Shown: one piece after another, positions 47,253 to 60,800 of the stretch
Layout: the number at the start of each line of letters is the position of its first letter
Position numbering within the stretch: the first letter of the stretch is position 1
NCBI GenBank assembly: GCA_001792895.1
Contig: MARA01000033.1
Span: 248,001 to 312,000, forward strand
DNA from: Lentinus brumalis
Lineage: Eukaryota; Basidiomycota; Agaricomycetes; Polyporales; Polyporaceae
Length of the DNA stretch: 64,000 bases
Direction: 5' to 3'
The notes under the pieces: model-generated
What the model was told of the DNA's origin: nothing
Database searches by the model: none
Seen by the model: the letters and a program-made list of their open reading frames with translations, nothing else
Program-made: the position numbers and the translations under genes

Positions 47253-50006
47253 GCAGTATACCCCACGGCGTCCTCCTGCAAGGATACCCACGGTGTCCTC
47301 CTGCAAGGATGCACCGCAGCGACCCACGGCGTCCTCCTGCAAGTATACCCCGAGCGAGTTTCTGCAAGGATACCCCACGGTGACTCTTGAGCAGGACACG
47401 CCGGCGACGTGAGCAGTCTGGTTGCGGAGGCTCAGCGACTCGGGACGGGAGGAGAAATATATTGGTGTTGCGTATGTAGAGTACATCTGGGAAAGAGCGC
47501 AAACTCTGTACTCGAGGGGAGCCCGAGTACTGGGAGATCAACGGCGCAGAAGCAGGCTGCTCGAGTACATACTAGCAGCAGAAATACAAGCTATTACGCC
47601 GGAACTTCGGACTGCACGGGAGCGACAGAACACTGCGGACGCGTGCGTGCCGCGGTTAAGACGACCTTCGATGATCGGGCGCCTATTTGAACTTACCGAG
47701 ATGCAGTGCTCCGTCGTTCTTGTTCTCGTACCGCCACCATCGCGCGCAGCCCGTCTCGCGTTCTCGCTTGCTGTATGTATCGGAGTCAGTACGCTGTAGA
47801 CTGAACTGGAGGCTCACTCGCGACTGCACTAGCTTTTGCGTTCGGACTCGGACATCGCGCCACTGCACTCCCCGAAGACTTGATGTGCACGGGATCTGAG
47901 CTCGAGACTTCGTCCGGGGAACAGGTACGTCTCAGGCAACGATATCCGTCGTCCGATGCAGCGGCGGGCGAAAACTGACATGATGACGCACCTGCTCTCT
48001 CGCGACGCATAGAGCCCGGAGCTCGTCTTCAAGGACACCGGCCATCTGCCTTGTGACGAGACGCACTTCGTTAGCGTTCAGAGCGGCAACTTGAGGAATC
48101 GCGGCCGCGGAGACACACCTCGATGGGCGGCGCGGTCAGTAACAAGAACAGGTAAGTGCGCAAGGCTGACGACGTACCATGCTCATTGGTGTCTCTGTAG
48201 AAGCAGCAGTCGACGCGTCTCTACCTCGCGGCGACCCTGACAGCGGTGTCGCGCCCAGAACTTCGACATGTCGTCGACACAAGAGCCTTGAAGGTGCGTC
48301 CAGGAGGAGGTGAGTGTCGAAGCTTGAATGTTTAGGCCGGCCAGGAAGTCGTCTCGACAACAGAGGACCATAGTCAGGTTGAGACTGCGTCCAGGGACGA
48401 ACTCACGTTGCAGGCAGCTGCTTTCTATACAGCGACACATCAGGTCCGTGCAGGAAAGCGAGTCAGCAACAACGTACCTCTTCTGGTCCTCCCGCCGCGC
48501 GCAAAGTCCGGAGCTGAAGCCGCCGTCGACTAGCTATGACTTCGAGCCTGCGATCCCGCTCAGTGACGTGTTCACCGGCTCGAAGCGAGGTGCGTCTCTT
48601 CTTAGGATCCTGGCGACGAGCTCGGTCGCGGGGACGCAGTCTGGCGGGCGGCGTGGTTAGTAGCATGTACACAGATCTCACGGCGTACCATCGAGCTCCA
48701 GACCGCAACCACGCTGAGGCGACAGCGACGAAGACGGCGCCTCCAGGCGTGCAGAGAGTAGAAGGTATGTGCAGGAAGCTGGGCGCAGAGGGCTGGAGTC
48801 GGACTGGCGTTGTGACGACCTCAGACACGCCTTGCAGCGGACAGAAGCCCGGAGAGTGTTTGCCGGCATGTGTGCTAACATCAAGCGTTCGGGGAGCGGA
48901 CTGCGGCGAGGTGAGGTTTGCTGGGGGAGTTTCCGCGCTATCAGCGAGTGCTAATTGGACGCGGGCACGGCGCAGAGCGGCGGCAGCAGCGAGTAAGACT
49001 CTGGGACATGGCTGCGTGATGACTATAACTTACAGGAAGAGCCGTGGTGTCGAGGAACAGGTGAGCTGAGCAACGGAGACGACAAGAGAGTTCTGCGGCT
49101 TGCAATACAAGGTCGACGACGCGCTGGATGTCTGGCGTGCTGCATACGTAAGTCATGAAGGGAAGTTCGACAACTAGCCACGTATGTGCTCACCATCCAC
49201 CCGGCCGCCGTATGTCTTGCAGATCTGGCCCTGCGGTAGGTCAGGCGGTGAGTCTCGACCCTCCGGGAGCTCGAGCTTGCTGAGCTGTGTCGATTGGAGC
49301 AGACAGTCACAAATGAACGATACAAGACTCGTGATGCGGCAACAGCGCCGTGTCTGAGATGGGAGGGCAGGAACGTTGTCGGCGACCACGGAAGCAAGGA
49401 GCGGGGAGTTGAGGGGAGAATGGGACCCCGAGGAGCACTCTGCAGAGTGTCGTCGAATCATAAGAGCCGTCACACGCTCGGCTGTTGGAGATGATTCGCA
49501 ACTAACAACCGGTCTAGGCTCCAGGGCGGCGCCGACCCTCTGGCAAGTGCCTGCGTGCCCACCGTGTAGTGTAGACAATGTCAACTTCATATCTTCATAT
49601 GTTCATGGCTATACAATATTGCAACTGCACTTCAGACTCTTGAGAACCAAAGGAAGTGTGAAAGAGGACAGCCTGAGCACAGTGTCAGCAGACCAGGAGC
49701 GGCGGACAAATCACAACCAGTAGCGAGTCTTAGCGAGTATGCCGCCCACAGTTAGTTATCCAGCATGTCGTCAGCAGAGGTTGCTGCACTTTCTTACGTA
49801 CAGGGTGCTAGATACGCGATGATTTATGGAGGTGGAGTGCCTGACTGGGTGCGAGCGGACACCAGAGTCTCGCATTCCCTTCACATTGCCGCAAATGGGA
49901 GGAGTGATGCAAGATACGGTGAGTAGGTCTACTTGAGCTCCAAATCAAGTCAGTTCCATGCAGATCCTATCTATATACTACTTTTACAAACATTCAGTAG
50001 TCCATG

Positions 50007-50802
50007 CTATGATCTATCCCAGCAAGAGTTCGACGAGCTGAGCAGCTCGCTGGCCGTCGGCAGACGCCATCCCGACTCGCCCCAGATCAGCCAGGCTCCG
50101 TCCTTGTACATCTGAGGCAGCGGCTCAGTACGAACTGACGTCCAACCGCTCGGCTCTGAGTCCAGCTCCTCGCTGATCACCTTCGCGCTCTTTGGGCCAT
50201 CACGGATGTACCGAGGCGGAATGACGCTGCCGTCAGCCTCATTGTGACGGACGCTGCGCCGCCGACCAATGTTGCTGCGGCCGATGTACGGAAGAGGAGT
50301 GGGGGCAGGGAACAGAGGGCCGGGAGCGGCAGCAGCGGCGTCGAGCCGGGCAGCCTCCAACTGTCCGGGAGTTGCCCTCACAAAGTACATGCGCGGCTGG
50401 GGCTCCGCCGTGAGGAGGCTGAGAAGCCAGCGAATCTCTGCCATGCAGGGGCAGCCGTGCCCGGGGCTGAAGCTCATGAACGGGATGTCGGGCGGCCAGC
50501 CGAGGAGGAGCACGCCGTAGCGAAGGACGACATGCTTCTGGAAAGCCGTGAGCGTCCACCACATGCGTGCGCACCGATCGCCGGTTGCGAGGACTGTGAG
50601 AAGGTACGGAGTTAGCGCAAAGTCAATCAAGCTGATGTCAGAACGAACATACTCAGCAATTCCGTGAGAAGACGCCGCACGCTTCCTCGGGGGTCTGAAT
50701 GGTCGGGCTTGGGTAGTTGTGTTGCGAGCGGTACACCGGGAATGATTGGGATGGACGCGGCGATGGGAAACGGTTCTGGAAGAGGGCGGAGGCGGGCTGC
50801 AT
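50007..50802 (-). pseudogene. hypothetical protein, array copy B (one extra G)
   Basis: Same as copy A, with five G at 50689-50693 interrupting the frame that is open in copy C. Confidence 0.55.
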
Positions 50803-53800
50803 GTGTGGAAGAGCGCACGGGAGTGGATCGAGTCGCGGAGGCGTACTGTAGACGAGGGGTGTGGGTAGGAGCCATAGACGGCGTCGAGACGGTACCTAGG
50901 AATTTATACCGCCGTCCTCAGGCTGCCAATAAGACCCTTGCGGTCGTATAATTTCAAGCCATTGAGGCGACGGCCTCAAACCGCGAGACTCTGCAGTCAA
51001 AAGGATAAGCGAGAAGGTACTGTGCGCCGTCGACACATCAGTTTGCGTCCACAGGGAATATTCATAGACTCACAGGCTACATCTGGGCCCAAATCCGGGT
51101 CAAATTGGGACAATCAAGTTCGCACCGCCGTCAGCTTTCGCAAGAAGACTCGTCGCATGCGGACGGCGATGACATTGCAACCGCGACCCTGCATGTGTGA
51201 ACTACAAGCCTGCGACCTGAAACTCCAACCGACAAGAATCTCCGAGCGGAATCGCAAAGGAGAACATTGTATATTGCAGGTACGTCGATACTGTACAGCT
51301 CAGACTCTGTAGTAGCGTACGGCAGGCTGAACACTCTTCTTGCAACGAACGAAGACACAGACCGGGGACTCAAACGTAGCGGCGCGCAGAGTCCAAGCCC
51401 AAGGAGCTGTGTCCGCGGCGAGATACGCGCAGCCCGATCGAAATGAGCAGTCGCACGGACAGACCGACCGATTGGACGTTCCAGATCCAATAGCTTGGAA
51501 GCGTGCTGGGCTCGCGTTGCACGGAGGTGCACGGTATCCCGGTATCCCGGCCACCGTTATGTGCACGGTATCCCGGCCACCGTTATGTGCAGGAAATGGC
51601 GAACTTCGAGCCTGCACAAAGTCGGAGACTGGTCTAGGACGCACGACGAGGACGATTCAGTGCACGAACCATGCAGGTATCCTGAATGGTGCACAGGAGG
51701 GTCCTCCCACCGCTTCGCATCTAAAGCGCGACACATCGGATGCATCTCGACTTCGGTCACGCCGGGATCAAGCGTGGGCGAAGCGAGAGGCATTTTCATT
51801 GCAATATATGAGACGCACCGATTCAGTGCGGCGCCGTCTAATCCAAGGAGCTGGCTCGGACGCCGCCGCGACATCCACGTCCGTCCAAAGGTCGTCCCAA
51901 GTCGCCGTGAACTCCCTGCACTCGGCCTGCTCTCTCGCAGGCACATGTGCGCCTGGATAACTGGCGTCCATGTGTGGGGTGAACCGCGAACCACCGACGG
52001 CGCTGCAGGGGATGTGCGTCGTGAGATTCCAAGACGAGAATGGAGCTACCGAGAGTAACCGTTAGTGCATCCTCAAGACATGCGACCAGGAACCGTCTCC
52101 GTGAGACTCGTACGACGCGATCACATACGAGCCGAAGCAGAGTACGCATGCGTGATAGCCCCGTTACAATGGCTGCCTGCACGCGATATCGGTGCGCTCG
52201 TCTCTCCGCCCTCGCCGCAAACCCTGGCTCACCTCCGTGCTGCAGCCCAACCGTGCAAGCTGCGATATCCTCGACGCAGAACCCTGGATTGGTGTCAGTA
52301 AATCAACTCCGCCCGAGTCGCGTCGTACGTGTGCAGCACGCAGAGGACCGAGTACGAGTACTCTGCCCGCAAGCCGCAAACTCCGTCGGCGGAGCCGCGG
52401 AGAGGTTCGTGCATCTCATGACATGTCAGGAACCGCTAGGAGCCATCTCCATGGGACTCGCGCGATGCGAACGCATACGAGAGTCCGCACGCCGGATAGC
52501 CCCAGTCACGGACGCCGCCTGCACGCGATATCGGTGCAGTTGTCCCCCTCGCCGCAAGCCCTGGCCAGCCTCCTTGCTGCAGCCCAATCATGCAAGCTGC
52601 AAGATCCTGGCCTGGTATCAGTGCATCGACTCTGTCCGAGCCGCCATGCGTGCATAACGCTGCAGAGGCGGTCCGGGCCGTGGCAGGCTAGTAGTACGAG
52701 TACTTCCACTGCTCGCCGGCCGCAGACTCCGTTCGATAGTGCGGTGTGAAACGTACCTCTCGACCCTGACGCCAAGCCCCGCCGAGTCGGCGAGTCCGAA
52801 TTGCTGGGCTAGCTCTGCTGCTTGCCGGAGGGGAGGTGAGCTTCGAGCAGCATCCTTGAGCTCCCGCCGCACGTACGGAGTCAGGACGCATCCAAGGTCC
52901 TGCGCTGCTGTCCCTGCTCGCAGACGGGCACCGCTCGCCACCTAGACCTGACTCCCTATCCAGCGAGAGTGTGTACTATGCTGCACGCCGCACGGGCGTT
53001 GATGCGACCTGCAACGGGAGCGGGAGCGGGAGGTTAGCGCATCGTAGAAAGGTACAGGTCGCGTCGCTTCTGGTTCCGGGTCAACGTACCGATATGATAA
53101 TTCCGTCTAGACTCTGGAGGCTTCCGACCGTTGGCGAACGCGTCTATGTATCTTTGAACGCCGCGCCAAGTTCGTACACATCCCGATGCCCGACGCCCGT
53201 GTTCCTCGTCGCTGCTCCAGCCCAAGACTGCTGAGAGGGAGTCCTCGATGCGCAGCGGAGGTGCGTGCACAAGACGTCCCCGGACTCGTCGTGACGTCTG
53301 CATCTCGAAGCCCCGGACGTCGGGCTGCAAACACGGAGAGGGGTGAGCCACACTAGCGTGAAACACGAATCGAAAGACGAACTCACGCTGTCACCACGCG
53401 CCGCTTACCAGCCCCAACATCGACGGCGTGACGACCGCCCGGTGCTCGGCATGACAAGCCCGTTGCCCGTGGGTCCGCGCCGCGGCACTTGCGTGATGTC
53501 GGGGTGGTCCGTGCACGCTGGGAGCCTGGGACGGACGTGCGGTCTGTGTATAAAGCCTCGTCTGCGGGAGGTCGCCTCGTCAGCACTCAGGTGAATCTCT
53601 CTCCCCTGCCCTCCCTTCGTCCGACGACCGTGCTCACCCATCCGCTCTTCTAGACGTCGACGCCGTCGCCGGTGAGCTCGCCGCCGCCGCCTCCGTTGCT
53701 GACCTTTCCCCAGAGCTTCGCGTCCCGGGCTCCGACTCCGAGTGCACGGCGCACGCTATGCTGTCCTGAGTGAGTCGCCGCGTCGCACATACTCACCCGC

Positions 53801-54657
53801 CGCCTACGTAGCTGACGTCTGGGCTCCTCCCGCAGATGCTCTCCCCGTCGAGCTGCTTCCCGCTGTCTGCCTGTGGCGTGTGGACGGCGTCGTCGCTGTG
53901 GCAGGCCCGGTCGGCGAGCGGATCGGTGCGCGTGTCCCGGTGAGTCGACGCTTGACACTTATGCACGCCGGCCCAGCTGACGTCTAGGTTCGTCCCGCAG
54001 GCACCGTCCGCGCTCACTGGAGCTCCCGTCGGTGAGTACTCAGTCTTCGTCCCTATGGCGGGCCCCGTCCGGGAGCGTGTATTGGCGGGACATGCAGACG
54101 CAGAGGGCGTGCTTCCAGGTACGAGTGTTCTTCTGCGTTGTCCACGCGGCTTTGGCTGACCTCTGCATCGACAGAGTCAACCTGTGCTCCAGTCCGTGGT
54201 TGCAAGCACTCACCAGACGACTATGTTAGTGGAACCCGACTGAACGACTTGCGGTACGTGAACCTGTTTTGTAGCTAGACGCCCGTTCGAAGCAATGAAA
54301 TCGACCGTCTTGACGTGAAGTTCAACCGCGTCGGATTGGCTCCGAACCGACGGATGTGGCTCGGGGGATGTAGACATGGTTTGAGGACGTATTTGGGGCG
54401 ACCGGGAGCGTGTTTGCGTGAGATATTCGCGATACTGTGGGCGTGAGCTTGGTAAAACGAGAGTAGAGCGACGTCCATGTAACCTGGTTGCGCGGGATGC
54501 ACGTATTCCGGTTCGTGCGCTTTGGCGCTACAAGATGCAGTTTGTAGCGTGTGTACTGACCATGATTTGAAGTCGGAATAAGCGATATTCGCTCCTCTTG
54601 GAGGGAGAACGCGAGCTGCGCGAGCTGATTCGCGTAGGAGCAGCTGATAAGAGTAAG

Positions 54658-55214
<557 letters not shown>

Positions 55215-55957
55215 CCCCCTCGGTGTCGTTCTTGGTTCTCTTGTCCTCCTTCGTCACCACACGCATCAGGCTATACGGCGGTTTCGATGTACGACTATTG
55301 TATGATACGCGGTTTGTATGCTAGTTCACAGGCTATTCCAATACCACGCACCTTCGAGTGCATTCCCAGTCCTTGTTGGCGTCATCGCGTCCGTTCCCAA
55401 GACGGCCGCGTCATTCGGTGATCATGATGCATGGAAAGACACAGAAGGCGTCGCTCGCGCTGGAGGGATGAAGGCGTGCCGCGAGAGATGGAAACGGCAT
55501 GTGGCGTAGGTCTTCGAGTTCGCACGGAAGACATGACGTCAACGTAATAGAGGGTCCTGAGGCTGATGGTTTTGCGCAGCGAAAGCAACGACGGACACAG
55601 GTTCCTGAGCATGCACGTCTTCGCAGGTGTGGTTAAGGCAGAGCTCGGACGAGCAACGGAGGTGAAGAGGAGGGATAGGGAGGGATTCGAGGGTGTGCGC
55701 AAGGGGTGACGTCAGGCCACGTGGGGCAAAAGTTGCAGCCGAGGGCGGGGGAGTGGAGTGCGGGCAGCAGCAGAGCGCGTCTGAGGCTGCTCATTTGTTG
55801 CCAGAACTCGCTCTGCTCTCTGCTCTCTCTCTCTCGCCAGCGACGGACTGGCCGACACCGACGCCGCCGCCCGCACACGACGCCGCCGCCCGGACGAGCG
55901 ACCGGCGAGCCCCCGCCCCCGTAGCACTCACCGCCGCGCCGCGCTATCGATCTCGAA

Positions 55958-57816
55958 ATGGCAGGCCCTCCGTTAGCCCATTCGGTGCGTCCCCGTCCGT
56001 CCGGGCCCGTAGTCTGTGCTCACGTCTGCATTCCCCGCTGCGTGTGCCCGTAGCATGCCTCCTCGCCCCGTCCGTCTCCCGTCCAGCCCCTCCACTCCTC
56101 AGGTCCCTCGACACACCCCGCATCCACCCCCGCACAGTCTCCCCCGCACGCGCCGCCCGCTCTCTCCTCCACACGACCCTCGTCCTCGTCGCTGGCGACG
56201 TCCCCGCCCTCTGCGACACCCTCACATCCCCCGCCCGCCGGCTCTGGCCCGACAAACGACGACATCGAGGCCGTCATCCAGATGGCCATGGCGTCCTCTG
56301 CCTCGCCGCGGGCCACAAATCCACCGCGTGACACGCGCACGCAGCTCTTCGTAGGAAACGTACGTCCTTCGCTTCCTCTTTTCTTCGTTTGCATGTCCGT
56401 CCCTCTCTCTGCACGCTGTCTGCACCTGCGTCCACGTCGTGCCATTCCCTGCGCCGCGCCACGTCTGTCCCGCTTTCGTTCCGACGCGAGCCGGCGACCA
56501 GGTCGGTCTACGCTGGTCGCCAGCCCTCCGAGTTGGTCCGTACTGCGTGGATGGTGTTGCGAAAGAAGACGCTTGTGTCCAGAGACGGCTTGTACGATGC
56601 CGTGCGATCGGCCGTGGGTTTCATCATGCGGGCTCCAAGTGATCGTGAAGGGCGCAAGCTTTAGTAGCAGGAGGGCCGGCTACACGGTGCTATGGATGGC
56701 CTGCTGGCTGTAGACGCGACGCAACCTACTCGACGGTATGACCTCGGGATAGGTTCGGGGCTCTGGACGGCCACCGGTCTGCGCTTGGGACCCGTGCAGG
56801 AATACAATCCGGGTGTTTGTACGCACCGCAATATGCTGGCCTTGTCAGTACGCGGATGGGCATCAGCCACTTGCGCCGTAGGTGCAGGCGCGGTCCACGC
56901 AGCGGCCATCGTGCTGTCTCGCCGTCGCAGTTCCGCCTCGTGGCCGTCTCGGTTTTCAGCCCGAGCCTCAGACGAGGTCTTCTTAGCTGCTCGCGTCGGG
57001 CTGCGTTGAGGCGCCTTCGAAGCAACGGCCGACAGCACGTCCGTTTGGAGACGCCATGTAGCTTATTGGACAGCATGACGACATCGGATCGACTGTCGAC
57101 GGTTGTGCCATCCCCATACAACGGTCGTGTGCCATGGTGTCTTCCTCTCAGATGCGTCACATGAATATCGCGTACGTGCTTGCTGACGATGTTGTGCCCC
57201 GTAGCTCCCCTACCGCGTACGATGGCAAGATCTCAAGGACCTGTTCCGTCGAGCCGGCACCGTCCTCCGCGCAGACGTCTCGCTGGGCCCCGACAACCGC
57301 TCAAGAGGATACGGCACCGTCCTGCTCGCCACCGCCGAGGACGCAGGACGCGCCGTGGACATGTTCAACGGATACACCTGGCAGACACGCACACTCGAAG
57401 TCCGCCCAGACAGGATGGGTGACGACATACCCGGCTTCGGCGCCCCTGCGTTCGGCATGAACCCCGCCGCCGCGGCGATAGGCGTTGGCGTCGGTCTCGG
57501 CGGCCTGGCGGGTGCGGGAGCCTTTGGGGCGCTCAGGGCCTTTGGTGCGCCGCTGGTTGGCAGTCTGTCTCCCGTTCCTGGGTCGTTGAGTGGCACAGGC
57601 ACCCCCGCCGCGGGATCTGCGCTCGCGTCGCCCGCTCCGACGCTTCCGCGCTTCCCGGGCTTGTCACCGTTCGGTGCGGGCGCAGCTCTGTTCCTGGGAC
57701 ACGGCGGGCGGCGTCGGCACGGCTGTGTAGGCAGAGAATATATTTTGTTAGTGCGCACGCGCTGTTTGGCGGGGCAGATCCTCCAGATCGATCACTTGCC
57801 TCTGGACGGCCTTTGA
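55958..57816 (+). CDS. RRM protein, copy 3 (spans units B/C)
   Basis: Same structure as copy 2. In the Pro-rich exon this copy reads gtccccgccctctgcgac and acatcccccgcccg, and in this form GDVP runs into PALCDT in one of the frames. Copies 2 and 3 thus differ in frame over about 30 bp. Confidence 0.6.
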
Positions 57817-60800
57817 GCAGTATACCCCACGGCGTCCTCCTGCAAGGATACCCACGGTGTCCTCCTGCAAGGATGCACCGCAGCGACCCACGGCGTCCTC
57901 CTGCAAGTATACCCCGAGCGAGTTTCTGCAAGGATACCCCACGGTGACTCTTGAGCAGGACACGCCGGCGACGTGAGCAGTCTGGTTGCGGAGGCTCAGC
58001 GACTCGGGACGGGAGGAGAAATATATTGGTGTTGCGTATGTAGAGTACATCTGGGAAAGAGCGCAAACTCTGTACTCGAGGGGAGCCCGAGTACTGGGAG
58101 ATCAACGGCGCAGAAGCAGGCTGCTCGAGTACATACTAGCAGCAGAAATACAAGCTATTACGCCGGAACTTCGGACTGCACGGGAGCGACAGAACACTGC
58201 GGACGCGTGCGTGCCGCGGTTAAGACGACCTTCGATGATCGGGCGCCTATTTGAACTTACCGAGATGCAGTGCTCCGTCGTTCTTGTTCTCGTACCGCCA
58301 CCATCGCGCGCAGCCCGTCTCGCGTTCTCGCTTGCTGTATGTATCGGAGTCAGTACGCTGTAGACTGAACTGGAGGCTCACTCGCGACTGCACTAGCTTT
58401 TGCGTTCGGACTCGGACATCGCGCCACTGCACTCCCCGAAGACTTGATGTGCACGGGATCTGAGCTCGAGACTTCGTCCGGGGAACAGGTACGTCTCAGG
58501 CAACGATATCCGTCGTCCGATGCAGCGGCGGGCGAAAACTGACATGATGACGCACCTGCTCTCTCGCGACGCATAGAGCCCGGAGCTCGTCTTCAAGGAC
58601 ACCGGCCATCTGCCTTGTGACGAGACGCACTTCGTTAGCGTTCAGAGCGGCAACTTGAGGAATCGCGGCCGCGGAGACACACCTCGATGGGCGGCGCGGT
58701 CAGTAACAAGAACAGGTAAGTGCGCAAGGCTGACGACGTACCATGCTCATTGGTGTCTCTGTAGAAGCAGCAGTCGACGCGTCTCTACCTCGCGGCGACC
58801 CTGACAGCGGTGTCGCGCCCAGAACTTCGACATGTCGTCGACACAAGAGCCTTGAAGGTGCGTCCAGGAGGAGGTGAGTGTCGAAGCTTGAATGTTTAGG
58901 CCGGCCAGGAAGTCGTCTCGACAACAGAGGACCATAGTCAGGTTGAGACTGCGTCCAGGGACGAACTCACGTTGCAGGCAGCTGCTTTCTATACAGCGAC
59001 ACATCAGGTCCGTGCAGGAAAGCGAGTCAGCAACAACGTACCTCTTCTGGTCCTCCCGCCGCGCGCAAAGTCCGGAGCTGAAGCCGCCGTCGACTAGCTA
59101 TGACTTCGAGCCTGCGATCCCGCTCAGTGACGTGTTCACCGGCTCGAAGCGAGGTGCGTCTCTTCTTAGGATCCTGGCGACGAGCTCGGTCGCGGGGACG
59201 CAGTCTGGCGGGCGGCGTGGTTAGTAGCATGTACACAGATCTCACGGCGTACCATCGAGCTCCAGACCGCAACCACGCTGAGGCGACAGCGACGAAGACG
59301 GCGCCTCCAGGCGTGCAGAGAGTAGAAGGTATGTGCAGGAAGCTGGGCGCAGAGGGCTGGAGTCGGACTGGCGTTGTGACGACCTCAGACACGCCTTGCA
59401 GCGGACAGAAGCCCGGAGAGTGTTTGCCGGCATGTGTGCTAACATCAAGCGTTCGGGAGCGGACTGCGGCGAGGTGAGGTTTGCTGGGGGAGTTTCCGCG
59501 CTATCAGCGAGTGCTAATTGGACGCGGGCACGGCGCAGAGCGGCGGCAGCAGCGAGTAAGACTCTGGGACATGGCTGCGTGATGACTATAACTTACAGGA
59601 AGAGCCGTGGTGTCGAGGAACAGGTGAGCTGAGCAACGGAGACGACAAGAGAGTTCTGCGGCTTGCAATACAAGGTCGACGACGCGCTGGATGTCTGGCG
59701 TGCTGCATACGTAAGTCATGAAGGGAAGTTCGACAACTAGCCACGTATGTGCTCACCATCCACCCGGCCGCCGTATGTCTTGCAGATCTGGCCCTGCGGT
59801 AGGTCAGGCGGTGAGTCTCGACCCTCCGGGAGCTCGAGCTTGCTGAGCTGTGTCGATTGGAGCAGACAGTCACAAATGAACGATACAAGACTCGTGATGC
59901 GGCAACAGCGCCGTGTCTGAGATGGGAGGGCAGGAACGTTGTCGGCGACCACGGAAGCAAGGAGCGGGGAGTTGAGGGGAGAATGGGACCCCGAGGAGCA
60001 CTCTGCAGAGTGTCGTCGAATCATAAGAGCCGTCACACGCTCGGCTGTTGGAGATGATTCGCAACTAACAACCGGTCTAGGCTCCAGGGCGGCGCCGACC
60101 CTCTGGCAAGTGCCTGCGTGCCCACCGTGTAGTGTAGACAATGTCAACTTCATATCTTCATATGTTCATGGCTATACAACTTTCAGACTCTTGAGAACCA
60201 AAGGAAGTGTGAAAGAGGACAGCCTGAGCACAGTGTCAGCAGACCAGGAGCGGCGGACAAATCACAACCAGTAGCGAGTCTTAGCGAGTATGCCGCCCAC
60301 AGTTAGTTATCCAGCATGTCGTCAGCAGAGGTTGCTGCACTTTCTTACGTACAGGGTGCTAGATACGCGATGATTTATGGAGGTGGAGTGCCTGACTGGG
60401 TGCGAGCGGACACCAGAGTCTCGCATTCCCTTCACATTGCCGCAAATGGGAGGAGTGATGCAAGATACGGTGAGTAGGTCTACTTGAGCTCCAAATCAAG
60501 TCAGTTCCATGCAGATCCTATCTATATACTACTTTTACAAACATTCAGTAGTCCATGCTATGATCTATCCCAGCAAGAGTTCGACGAGCTGAGCAGCTCG
60601 CTGGCCGTCGGCAGACGCCATCCCGACTCGCCCCAGATCAGCCAGGCTCCGTCCTTGTACATCTGAGGCAGCGGCTCAGTACGAACTGACGTCCAACCGC
60701 TCGGCTCTGAGTCCAGCTCCTCGCTGATCACCTTCGCGCTCTTTGGGCCATCACGGATGTACCGAGGCGGAATGACGCTGCCGTCAGCCTCATTGTGACG